64,000 nt of DNA from an uncultured Collinsella sp. (lineage in GTDB: Bacteria; Actinomycetota; Coriobacteriia; Coriobacteriales; Coriobacteriaceae): positions 186,001 to 250,000 of the forward strand of contig UQKM01000001.1 of NCBI GenBank assembly GCA_900541685.1, read 5' to 3'. The position numbers and the translations under genes are program-made. Numbering within the stretch: the first letter of the stretch is position 1; every line of letters begins with the position of its first letter. Positions 45,375-53,191 of this stretch are shown here, in pieces. The notes beneath the pieces were generated by a model. That model saw only the letters and a program-made list of their open reading frames with translations, searched no databases and was not told where the DNA came from.

Positions 45375-46175
45375 ATGGGACTTTTCACTGGTAAGACCGT
45401 GATCGTTACCGGCGGCGGCAAGGCCACGCTTAAGGACGGCTCCGCTGGTTCCATCGGCTACGGCATCGATATCGCTTTTGCCAAGGAGGGCGCAAACCTC
45501 GTCATCACCGGCCGCAACGTCGCCAAGCTCGAGGCCGCCAAGGAATCCCTCGAGGCCGAGTACGGTGTCAAGGTTCTGCCTGTTCAGGCCGATGTTTCTG
45601 CTGGTCAGGACAACGAGGCTGTCGTCCAGAACGTCATCGACAAGGCCATTGAGGAGTTCGGTCGCATCGACGCCGTCGTCAACAACGCTCAGGCCAGCGC
45701 CTCGGGCGTGACCATTGCCGATCACACCATGGATCAGTTTAACCTGGCCATTTACTCTGGCCTGTATGCCACCTACCTGTACATGCAGAAGGCCTATCCG
45801 CACCTGAAGGAGACCAAGGGCTCCGTGGTCAACTTTGCTTCGGGCGCCGGCCTGTTTGGCAACTACGGCCAGTGCAGCTATGCCGCCGCCAAGGAAGGCA
45901 TCCGTGGTCTGACTCGCGTTGCCGCCAACGAGTGGGGCAAGGACGGCATCAACGTCAATATCGTTTGCCCGCTTGCTTGGACCGCCGCGCTCGAGAACTT
46001 CCAGGATGCCTATCCCGAGGCGTTCAAGGCCAACGTCCACATGCCGCCGGCAGGCCACTACGGCGACGTCGAGAAGGAAATCGGCCGCGTTGTCGTTCAG
46101 CTCTGCGGTCCCGACTTTAAGTATATGAACGGCGAGACCGTCACCCTCGAGGGTGGCATGGGCCAGCGTCCGTAG
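45375..46175 (+). CDS. Short-chain dehydrogenase, 12-alpha-hydroxysteroid dehydrogenase-like
   Basis: A 266-residue NAD(P)-dependent oxidoreductase. Rossmann glycine motif TGGGKATLKDGSAGSIGYGI, the NNAQASASG strand, catalytic Ser in NFASGAG and YAAAK (YxxxK) are all in place. From recall, NNAQASASG, GLYATxYYM and GQCSYAAAKEGIRGL resemble clostridial 12-alpha-hydroxysteroid dehydrogenases that oxidise bile acids; no alignment was made, and a fatty-acid or sugar reductase remains possible. The frame extends upstream to 45327, but ATG 45375 follows GAAAGGAC. A CGACGGGC-AG-GCCCGTCG dyad (45338-45355) lies just before the ribosome site. Repeat copy 2 follows. Confidence 0.85.
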   Translation: MGLFTGKTVIVTGGGKATLKDGSAGSIGYGIDIAFAKEGANLVITGRNVAKLEAAKESLEAEYGVKVLPVQADVSAGQDNEAVVQNVIDKAIEEFGRIDAVVNNAQASASGVTIADHTMDQFNLAIYSGLYATYLYMQKAYPHLKETKGSVVNFASGAGLFGNYGQCSYAAAKEGIRGLTRVAANEWGKDGINVNIVCPLAWTAALENFQDAYPEAFKANVHMPPAGHYGDVEKEIGRVVVQLCGPDFKYMNGETVTLEGGMGQRP

Positions 46176-46176
46176 G

Positions 46177-46482
46177 GTTACGCGGTTTTACCAAACCGCG
46201 TAACGGGTCGACGCTGCGCGGTCACCAGGGCGACAACTTGTCATTCAAAGAGGGCGGCATGACCAGAAGGTCAATGCCGCCCTCTTTTCATGCCAATTTG
46301 TTCGCCCTGGTGACCGCTCGCTGACGTTGTCAAAACATCGGCGTTGCCAAAATATCGGCGTTGCCGTGGCTGGTAAATAGCTCCACTCATCGGGGACGTA
46401 CTTAAATGAGTGCCCGCAGAATGAAAGTGGATAATCTCCCGTTTTTGGGCTGTGCTTTGGGCAAAAGTGGGAGATTATCCAC
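46177..46482. repeat. Composite structured intergenic repeat, copy 2
   Basis: Same order of stems as copy 1. A: GTTACGCGGTTT (46177) / AAACCGCGTAAC (46193). B: 16-bp outer stem GCGGTCACCAGGGCGA (46218) / TCGCCCTGGTGACCGC (46302) enclosing GAGGGCGGCAT-GACCAGAAGGTC-aATGCCGCCCTC (46250-46284) and TTTT. C: ACTCAT-cGGGGACG...ATGAGT (about 46385-46411). D: GTGGATAATCTCCC (46427) / GGGAGATTATCCAC (46469). Stem arms differ between copies with compensating changes, while the GACCAGAAGGTC centre stays fixed. This fills most of the 454-bp gap; 46483-46629 holds only the tgt leader. Confidence 0.85.
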
Positions 46483-46629
46483 GCTCATCCGGTAAGCGTC
46501 CAAAAATCCACGCTCACTTGCCGTGTCCCTGCCGTATCCTCCTCGCGCCAGTTTCTGTCGAGTCGGTGCTTCTTGCGGGTTGCCCGTATAATGGTTTGCG
46601 TATGAACCGCAACCAAGGAGTTCCAGTTT

Positions 46630-47769
46630 ATGGACCAGAGCCTCTTTAAATTCGACCTTATCGCCGAGGACCCGACCACGCACGCGCGCGCCGGCGTGCT
46701 GCATACTCCGCACGGCGACATCGAGACGCCGATCTTTATGCCCGTGGGCACCAAGGCAAACGTCAAGGGTATTCCCACCGAGACCGTCAAGCAGCTCGGT
46801 GCCCAGATCGTGCTTGCCAATACCTATCACCTGTCCATGCGTCCCGGCGAGGACACCATCGCCGAGCTGGGCGGACTGCACAAGTTCATGAACTGGCACG
46901 GCCCCATCCTCACCGACTCGGGCGGTTTCCAGGTCTTCAGCCACAACGACGCCGTCAAGCTCACCGACGAGGGCGTGCGCTTTATCGTCAACGATTACGA
47001 CGGCCGCCACGTGTTCTGGACGCCCGAGGACAACATGGAAATCGCCATGAAGCTCGGCTCCGACATCTGCATGCAGCTCGACCAATGCCCCGGCTATCCT
47101 GCCACGCGTGCCTATGTCGAGCGCGCCGTGGAGCTGTCGAGTATGTGGGCCGAGCGCTGCTACAAGGCTCATACCCGTGATGACCAGGCACTTTTTGGCA
47201 TCGTTCAGGGTGGCATGCATCTGGATCTGCGCCTGCGATCGCTGCGCCACCTGGAGGAGTGCGGCGACTTCCCCGGCTACGGCATCGGCGGCTACTCGGT
47301 GGGCGAGGACCATGAGACCATGTTCGAGACGCTGGCGCCGCTGGTTTCCGAGTACATGCCTAAGCACAAGCCGCGCTACCTCATGGGCGTCGGCAACCCT
47401 ACCACGCTCGTGCGCGGCGTTGGCGTGGGCATCGACATGTTCGACTGCGTGCTGCCGACGCGCACTGGCCGCATGGGTACCGCGTTTTCGAGCGAGGGTC
47501 GCCTCAACTTCCGCAACGCGCGCTTTGCGCGCGACGACGGCCCCATCGACCCCACCTGCACCTGCCCGGTGTGCACGGGCGGCTACAGCCGCGCGCTCAT
47601 CCGTCACATGGTCACGCAGAAGGAGATGCTCGGCGGTATTCTGCTGTCGATGCACAACATCTACTACCTGCTCAACCTTATGCAGCGTGCCCGTCAGGCC
47701 ATTATCGAGGGCCGCTACGGCGCGTTTGTGAGCGACTGGATGAACAGCCCTGCGGCGGTGGACTACTAA
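46630..47769 (+). CDS. tgt: tRNA-guanine transglycosylase
   Basis: A 379-residue enzyme that exchanges guanine-34 for preQ1 in Asn/Asp/His/Tyr tRNAs, feeding QueA and QueH. Conserved TPIFMPVGT, the nucleophile/proton-acceptor loop LTDSGGFQVFS, GIGGYSVGED and the C-terminal zinc site (CTCPVC plus a downstream His) are present. ATG follows AAGGAGTTCCAGTTT. Confidence 0.95.
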   Translation: MDQSLFKFDLIAEDPTTHARAGVLHTPHGDIETPIFMPVGTKANVKGIPTETVKQLGAQIVLANTYHLSMRPGEDTIAELGGLHKFMNWHGPILTDSGGFQVFSHNDAVKLTDEGVRFIVNDYDGRHVFWTPEDNMEIAMKLGSDICMQLDQCPGYPATRAYVERAVELSSMWAERCYKAHTRDDQALFGIVQGGMHLDLRLRSLRHLEECGDFPGYGIGGYSVGEDHETMFETLAPLVSEYMPKHKPRYLMGVGNPTTLVRGVGVGIDMFDCVLPTRTGRMGTAFSSEGRLNFRNARFARDDGPIDPTCTCPVCTGGYSRALIRHMVTQKEMLGGILLSMHNIYYLLNLMQRARQAIIEGRYGAFVSDWMNSPAAVDY

Positions 47770-47905
47770 GAGCCGCGACCGCTGACCGATGCCTTGCAAG
47801 CGCATGATGCATCGTGGATACCATACCGAATAGTTGATGTTCGGGCGGGTGTTTGACGCATGGCGTCGACCCCGCTCGCTTTTCTTTTTCTCGATAGGAG
47901 TACCC

Positions 47906-48664
47906 TTGATTAAGAATGAGAACGTCGAGGGCGAGCCGGCCTACGACGAGACGTACCGACGCGGCCCCGTGGTCATGCGCGGCCCCATGATTCCTAAGGA
48001 CAACACCTACGCCAACCTGCTGGCGCCCGAGGACTCGACCGACTGGTTGCATGCCGACCCCTGGCGCGTGCTGCGCATTCAGGCCGAGTTTGTCGATGGC
48101 TTTGGCGCGCTTGCCGAGCTTGGTCCTGCGGTGACCATCTTCGGCAGTGCCCGCACGCCCAAGACCGATCCGCTCTACAAGGCGGCGCGTACGGTCGGTC
48201 GTAAAATCGCCCAGCGCGGCGTGGCGGTTATCACCGGCGGTGGTCCCGGCGTCATGGAGGCGGCCAACAGGGGAGCGGCGAGCGCGAACGGCAAGTCGGT
48301 CGGCTTGGGTATCGAGCTTCCGCACGAGCACGGGCTCAACAAATACGTGAACCTCGGTATGGACTTCCGTTACTTCTTTGTGCGCAAGACCATGTTCGTC
48401 AAATACAGCTCGGGCGCCATCGTGTTTCCCGGTGGTTTTGGTACGCTCGACGAGATGTTCGAGGTGCTCACGCTGGTGCAGACGCACAAGGTTAAGCGCA
48501 TGCCGCTCGTTTTGGTGGGCACCGAGTACTGGCGGGGCCTGTTCGACTGGCTTAATGGCCCGGTGATGGACACCGGTATGATCAGCCCGCTCGATCCGGA
48601 GCTGGTGCACATTACCGACGACCTCAACGAGGCCGTCGATATCGCCCTGAGCGGGCTGATGTAG
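47906..48664 (+). CDS. LOG-family phosphoribohydrolase-like protein
   Basis: A 252-residue Rossmann-fold protein of the LOG/TIGR00730 family, some members of which hydrolyse nucleoside 5'-monophosphates (cytokinin activation in plants and actinobacteria). Motifs: GSARTP, TGGGPGVMEAANRGA and FPGGFGTLDEMFE (PGGxGTxxE catalytic motif). TTG 47906 is five bases after AGGAG and replaces a longer frame from 47834; the first 30 residues are variable. The actual substrate is unknown. Confidence 0.85.
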   Translation: MIKNENVEGEPAYDETYRRGPVVMRGPMIPKDNTYANLLAPEDSTDWLHADPWRVLRIQAEFVDGFGALAELGPAVTIFGSARTPKTDPLYKAARTVGRKIAQRGVAVITGGGPGVMEAANRGAASANGKSVGLGIELPHEHGLNKYVNLGMDFRYFFVRKTMFVKYSSGAIVFPGGFGTLDEMFEVLTLVQTHKVKRMPLVLVGTEYWRGLFDWLNGPVMDTGMISPLDPELVHITDDLNEAVDIALSGLM

Positions 48665-48694
48665 GGCGAGCGTGCCTGTCGTTGTAGTGATGAG

Positions 48695-48730
48695 AAGGCA
48701 GGCTGATGCTATTTAGCATCAGCCTGCCTT
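48695..48730. promoter_or_regulatory. 17-bp perfect palindrome upstream of relB
   Basis: AAGGCAGGCTGATGCTA and its exact inverse complement, separated by TT. TATACT (about 48740) follows, so the palindrome covers the -35 region of the toxin-antitoxin promoter. RelB-family antitoxins autoregulate through such sites; it may also terminate the LOG gene, but no T-run follows. Confidence 0.6.
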
Positions 48731-48777
48731 CTAAATTGGGTATACTGATGCAAAAGACGAGAGCGAGGAGGTCGCGT

Positions 48778-49077
48778 ATGTCTACTGCAACGGTTAAGCC
48801 TACGACGGTTCGCATCGAAGAGGGGCTCAAGGAACAGGCGACTGAGTTCTTGGATACGGTTGGTCTGAGTCTCAATTCGTATCTGAACCTTGCTGTTCGG
48901 CAGCTGGTAAATCAGCGAAAGATTCCGTTTGAGATTGTGGGTCGGCCCGAAGTTCCCAACGAGGCGACGAGGCGCGCCATGGTGATTGCCGAGGCTCATG
49001 AGTTGGGGATTCTGCCAGACGACAGCCCGTCATTCAATAACGCTGATGAGCTTATATCATTCCTCGATGAGGACTAG
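48778..49077 (+). CDS. RelB/DinJ-family antitoxin
   Basis: A 99-residue antitoxin with an N-terminal ribbon-helix-helix domain (TVRIEEGLKEQATEFLDTVG, then LSLNSYLNLAVRQLVNQ) that binds DNA as a dimer, and a C-terminal arm that neutralises the toxin (VPNEATRRAM... DELISFLDED). ATG 48778 follows GAGGAGGTCGCGT. The stop is two bases before the toxin ATG. Confidence 0.9.
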   Translation: MSTATVKPTTVRIEEGLKEQATEFLDTVGLSLNSYLNLAVRQLVNQRKIPFEIVGRPEVPNEATRRAMVIAEAHELGILPDDSPSFNNADELISFLDED

Positions 49078-49079
49078 CG

Positions 49080-49388
49080 ATGTTTGAGATTAAAGTCGAG
49101 GCTCAGTTTAAGGCGGATTACAAACGGACGATGCGCATCCATCCGCAGCTAAAAACCGAGTTTAAGGCAGCAGTCGCAGAGCTTGCAGCTCGCGGCTCGC
49201 TTCCCGCGGAATATGGCGCCCATGAGCTTTCAAACCCGGGCGGCAATTACAACGGCCACATCGATTTCCATCTATCCGATGGCTTGGTCGATGTGGTCGT
49301 TCTGTACTTGCCGCATAAGACTAATCCTGTGATCCGACTGGTGAGAATGGGCTCGCATGAGGAGTTATTTCAGGGCCCGCAGGGCTGA
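49080..49388 (+). CDS. YafQ/RelE-family mRNA interferase toxin
   Basis: A 102-residue ribosome-dependent endoribonuclease of the RelE/YafQ fold. Features: FEIKVEAQFKADYKRTMR start, HELSNPGGNYNGHIDFHLSDGLVDVV (with catalytic-type His residues) and the C-terminal RLVRMGSHEELF. Two-base gap from relB supports coupled translation. Convergent with the TOTE gene 63 bases away. Confidence 0.88.
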   Translation: MFEIKVEAQFKADYKRTMRIHPQLKTEFKAAVAELAARGSLPAEYGAHELSNPGGNYNGHIDFHLSDGLVDVVVLYLPHKTNPVIRLVRMGSHEELFQGPQG

Positions 49389-49424
49389 TTGCTCGCTTAT
49401 GTTTCGCGGGGAAATAGGGATTGA

Positions 49425-49462
49425 TTCGCGGCCGATTGGCTAAAACAGCCCCTATTCCACCG
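49425..49462 (+). repeat. 38-bp repeat, left copy flanking the TOTE gene
   Basis: TTCGCGGCC-nn-TTGGCTAAAAC...GCCCC-TTCC-CCG pattern. It matches 33 of 38 positions at 52965-53002 in the same orientation. It overlaps the last codons of the TOTE gene and, with AATAGGG/CCCTATT arms, can form a terminator-like stem. Confidence 0.6.
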
Positions 49463-52400
49463 TAACTGTTGGAGACGTCCCGTTCGTGGCTGCGACCTCC
49501 AGTTCTCCTCTTCGCTGGATTTCGCTTAAAAGCTCGGCTGCAACTTCGCTGCTTTTGAAACGGATGCTGCAGTCCTCTTTCTTAGGAAAGGCCAGTAACG
49601 GGATAGTTCCGTACCAGACGGTTTCCTCGTCAATTACTGACGCGCGCAGGCGCCCTTCGGCTTTGATGGAATAGTCGACGTTCATCTCGGTAAAACTCGC
49701 TTTCACGTCATTGTGCGGAGTCGAGGCAATTGAAATCTCAAGGGCAATCCCACGGGCGGCGGCGCCTGTGAGTACGGCAGCGAGCTTTGCGAGGCATGCA
49801 GCGGATGCGTAGGGCGCGGCAATAAAAATGCTTTTCGTTGCGCGCTCGATGTCATCCGCTAAGGCCTCCACGGCCCTTGCCGGCCTAACGAGGATGTTTT
49901 GATCGGCCCGTTTGTTGTCATTTGCTGCAAAGACTTCATACCCCAGCTTGGCGTAGGTCTTGAGTCTCTTCTGGTACATGTGCGCGAGCATGGGTATCGA
50001 CAAATCAACATAGTCGAATATCTCAACCCGCTGCTTGCCCTCGTGACTTCTATGTAGCCTGCCTGCCTGCTGCGTTATGCTGCCGTCCCAAGATATCGGT
50101 GTGGCAATGAGCAGAGTGTCAAGGTAAGACAGGTCGAAACCCTCGCCCAGAAGGCCTTCGGTTGCGATGATAATTCGATGCTCATGCTCGAAGCCGGGAA
50201 GGCTGTTCAGTATTGCCTTTCTTTCTTTGGCGTCGATTTCTCCGGTTAAGAGTATAGGTTCGTGTCCGCGGCTTTGAAGCAGCCTACATAGCTCTTCGGC
50301 ATGTTTTTTCCTTTTGGATAGCACAAGCGGATGTCGACCGTTTGACGCGGTCTCGAGGGCATCGTCGACAATTGCTTCGTTTCTCGCTGTGTGCGCACAC
50401 AGGAGATCGAGAACTTGATTAAAGGACGCCCCTGGTTCGTAGGCGGGTAGTCGAACTCCGGTAAAACGCGGCCTAACAACGCGCTGAATTCCCTGTTGGA
50501 TTGCTTGCGTTTTTGGATCAATGACATGGCGAAGCGGGCCGCAGAGCATTGAGAGTGCTCGCGTGAGTCCGTCCGAGCGTTCGGGCGTCGCGGAAAGGCC
50601 GTATACATATTTGGCTGGAGCGGATTTGAGGACGAGCTCAAGCTGTGGTGCGGCTGCATGGTGACATTCATCACAGATGATGAGGCCGTAATCACGAACG
50701 AACTCCTTGGCTATTGGTTCTCCGGTCTGGGGGTCCTTGCTGGACAGAGACTGGAATGAAGCAATGTCGATGAGATGGCTTATGGTGGTTTTGCCTCCTC
50801 CGATTTGGCCAATGAGCGGAGGCTGCCTTTTACTGATTCGTCCTTTTGGGGTTCGAACTGGCTTTCTGTTATCCGTAATGTCGATAAACCGTTCGAGCTG
50901 GGATTTCCATTGGGCAATGAGCGCAGTCTTGGGAACGATGACAAGCGTTGGAAGACCGATGGCAGCAATAAGATAGGCCCCAATGACGGTTTTCCCGAAA
51001 CCCGTCGGCGCGGACATGATCCCGTCTTCATAGTTGAGCATCTGTTCGGCGGCAATTTGCTGTTCAGGGCGAAGAGCCCCTTTAAATGTCATCACAATTG
51101 GATTGCCCGACATGCGCTTGTCTGAATAGTGAGCAGAAGCGCCGGCTTCTTGAAGCAGCCGCTCGAGTTGAGCTTTACAGCCTCTGGGAATCGCAACGCA
51201 GCCATCTCTAAGTTCACTGAGGTCTATGTACCGCGGTTTGCCAAATACTGATTGGTGCATTGATTGGGCACGGAAGAATTCCGGGTTGGCAAATGTTGCA
51301 AGCCTGCGAACCTCCATCTGGGCGGCCGGGCTCAGAGATCTTTCGGTTATGTAGAGCATATCGGCTTGCGTGACGGGTAGCGATGACGGGAAGTCCTGCA
51401 GCGTGAGCGGAAGCCGCTTTCGCGGCCTCTGAGAATGTGGCGCGGCGGTGTTTCCCGCCACTGCAGCTGATATTCCATGCGGTTTATTGTCGATGCTTTC
51501 GATTAGATTTTGCACCGTTGCATGTGGAACCAGCTGAATTTGTGAAAGGTAAAGCCATTGATCGGGAAAGGGCTCAAATTGCTCGTCAACAAATACACTG
51601 TTCCCTTTTCGCTGCGCTTTTCCTTGAAAAGGCAGTGCTATGAGATTTCCGAAGCCGCCCTCAGGAATGGTGGACTGCGCGGGCAGCATCCGGTCAAAAG
51701 CTTCAAAGGTGATTGTCTTGTTGAGCGCCGCCGCTTCGGTGATAAGGCTGCTTCCAAATTCTCGTGCGATCTTTGCGCTGGTGAGCTCTAGGAAGAAAAA
51801 CCAGACATGTGCGCCGTTACCTGATCTCGATCGCTCGACTGCAGCATCGATCCCATGGTTTTTTGCGACAAGCCGAATGGCGTTTGTCGCTTCTTTCCAA
51901 TCGGCTCCGTCAAAGTCGATGACCAGGACTTTTGTGTTACTGTCACTATCGAGAACGTATTGACCTATGACGTCTCGGAGCCTGTCGTCGTTGCCTTTGA
52001 AATGGGCGATGATCGCGGCATCGCTCAGCTTGGGGAAGATGCGGTTGCCGCATTCCGCGCATTTGGTTTTCTGACGATTTACTTTGGGGCAAATGCTTGC
52101 CTTCCATTCATTTGCGCAGGCGGGTGTATAGCCGATGCCCCCGTCTTTTCTGCGGTACCCATGAGCGTAAACATCTTTGCGGCCAGTAAAGAGATTGCGA
52201 AAGAGTTCCAGTTTGTCGCGCGCTGGGCTCGCACTGGTGACGATTCCTTCGACCTGTGCCCGTCTATCGAAAGATTCGCCAGCTTTCTCCCATTCTTCCA
52301 GTGTTGCGTAACGGATGTCTGGACCGTTGCCGCAGATGACGATTTGGCTGTGCGGCTCCGATACATGGGCGACGGTTTTCTTGAATTGGAATAGCGTACC

Positions 52401-52463
52401 CCCGATGAGGGCGTATTGATGCGTGACGGTGCTCATGTAAATGCCGTTCTTGTCGGAGTTCAT
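49452..52463 (-). CDS. TOTE-type archaeo-eukaryotic primase-helicase conflict protein
   Basis: A 1003-residue protein. Order: N-terminal variable region; a zinc-finger-like cysteine set (Cys125, Cys135, Cys138); AEP primase core with DFD (Asp183, Asp185) and SGNGAHVW (214-221, the sxH motif); SF2 helicase with APTGFGKT (485-492), DECHH (598-602), SATPERSDG (624) and QQAGRLHRS; C-terminal PLD-like region (about 890-1003) lacking a clear HKD. This layout is that of TOTE systems, proposed anti-phage conflict proteins. GC is lower than in the housekeeping genes, fitting horizontal transfer. Start could also be ATG 52436. Confidence 0.85.
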   Translation of the reverse strand: MNSDKNGIYMSTVTHQYALIGGTLFQFKKTVAHVSEPHSQIVICGNGPDIRYATLEEWEKAGESFDRRAQVEGIVTSASPARDKLELFRNLFTGRKDVYAHGYRRKDGGIGYTPACANEWKASICPKVNRQKTKCAECGNRIFPKLSDAAIIAHFKGNDDRLRDVIGQYVLDSDSNTKVLVIDFDGADWKEATNAIRLVAKNHGIDAAVERSRSGNGAHVWFFFLELTSAKIAREFGSSLITEAAALNKTITFEAFDRMLPAQSTIPEGGFGNLIALPFQGKAQRKGNSVFVDEQFEPFPDQWLYLSQIQLVPHATVQNLIESIDNKPHGISAAVAGNTAAPHSQRPRKRLPLTLQDFPSSLPVTQADMLYITERSLSPAAQMEVRRLATFANPEFFRAQSMHQSVFGKPRYIDLSELRDGCVAIPRGCKAQLERLLQEAGASAHYSDKRMSGNPIVMTFKGALRPEQQIAAEQMLNYEDGIMSAPTGFGKTVIGAYLIAAIGLPTLVIVPKTALIAQWKSQLERFIDITDNRKPVRTPKGRISKRQPPLIGQIGGGKTTISHLIDIASFQSLSSKDPQTGEPIAKEFVRDYGLIICDECHHAAAPQLELVLKSAPAKYVYGLSATPERSDGLTRALSMLCGPLRHVIDPKTQAIQQGIQRVVRPRFTGVRLPAYEPGASFNQVLDLLCAHTARNEAIVDDALETASNGRHPLVLSKRKKHAEELCRLLQSRGHEPILLTGEIDAKERKAILNSLPGFEHEHRIIIATEGLLGEGFDLSYLDTLLIATPISWDGSITQQAGRLHRSHEGKQRVEIFDYVDLSIPMLAHMYQKRLKTYAKLGYEVFAANDNKRADQNILVRPARAVEALADDIERATKSIFIAAPYASAACLAKLAAVLTGAAARGIALEISIASTPHNDVKASFTEMNVDYSIKAEGRLRASVIDEETVWYGTIPLLAFPKKEDCSIRFKSSEVAAELLSEIQRRGELEVAATNGTSPTVTVE

Positions 52464-52643
52464 TGAAATGAGGGTACGTTATTTTGATTTTTAAGGGACT
52501 CGACTCTGATTTTGGTTCGGTGATAGCGGAGTACAGCTCCGTGAGTGGTGTTTGGCTGATGTCAAAATGTGCGGTAGCTGTTGCTGAATGGGTTTTGGCG
52601 GCCATGAGGTGGGCTGGAGGCGCAGGAAACTATCCTCGAATAG

Positions 52644-52873
52644 ACCCTGTGGGCAAAAAATGGCAAATATGAGTACTGTGGTTTGAGCAGTAACATATCA
52701 TCTGGAAAGTATTTAAGACCAATCGATTCGGATTGGATAGAATCAACCCTCTAAACATGGCGATTCGGGACTTTATGACGCTCGGAATTGGCGGAAGATG
52801 GCAAATTCAGCCAGATTTCGCTGTTACTAAACTGGTAACAGTACTCATATTTGCCATTTTTTGCCCAGAGGGT
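52644..52873. repeat. MITE-like element, copy 2
   Basis: A 230-bp element with terminal inverted repeats of 36 bases matching at 35 (ACCCT-GGGCAAAAAATGG, then CAAATATGAGTACTGT). Near the right end CTGTTAC / GTAACAG forms an extra stem. Related to copy 1 at 21914-22154 mainly at the termini and right end; the centres differ. There is no open frame with a transposase signature. It lies 180 bases upstream of the TOTE start; the rest of that upstream region holds no recognisable gene. Confidence 0.75.
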
Positions 52874-52964
52874 ATCGCAAGGGGGTTGGACAAAGCATCG
52901 ATCGCCGCCAATTTCTCGATTAGCTGGTTGGGCGGCAATGAAGTTGCGGCGTAATGGGAAGCGT

Positions 52965-53002
52965 TTCGCGGCCTTTTGGCTAAAACGGCCCCTTTTCCGC
53001 CG
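52965..53002 (+). repeat. 38-bp repeat, right copy flanking the TOTE gene
   Basis: Direct-repeat partner of 49425-49462. It sits beside the second MITE-like element, so the TOTE gene and that element lie between the two copies (3.5 kb). Flanking GCGGCG/CGCCGC bases can also pair into a stem. Confidence 0.6.
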
Positions 53003-53010
53003 CGACTCCT

Positions 53011-53051
53011 AAAAAGACGCCGGCGCGCCTTGAGTTGCGGCGCGTCGGCGT
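53011..53051 (-). terminator. GC-rich hairpin with a minus-strand T-run
   Basis: ACGCCG (53017-53022) with CGGCGT (53046-53051), extended by GCGCGC/GCGCG pairs, then TTTTT on the minus strand. No clear minus-strand gene ends just before it, except the DegV gene 130 bases away. Confidence 0.5.
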
Positions 53052-53154
53052 GATGGCTTTGTTGTGGCTGGGTGTACTTCGGTTGTTCGACGGCTTTGGC
53101 ATGTCCGATCTTGCCAGGCAAGCCTTTGTTACCGTTTAACGTTTGCCCAGATAA

Positions 53155-53191
53155 AACCTGCCAAAATAAACCTGTCCCTAATTGGCAGGTT
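53155..53191 (-). terminator. GGGAC-type hairpin at the end of the second DegV gene
   Basis: AACCTGCCA (53155-53163) pairs with TGGCAGGTT (53183-53191), overlapping the DegV stop codon. On the minus strand the loop contains AGGGACAGG and the stem is followed by TTTATC. Member of the GGGGAC hairpin family. Confidence 0.65.

Noticed and set aside
42967..46482. CRISPR array
   Set aside because: Repeats are few, different in length and internally palindromic, without regular spacers, and no cas genes are seen.
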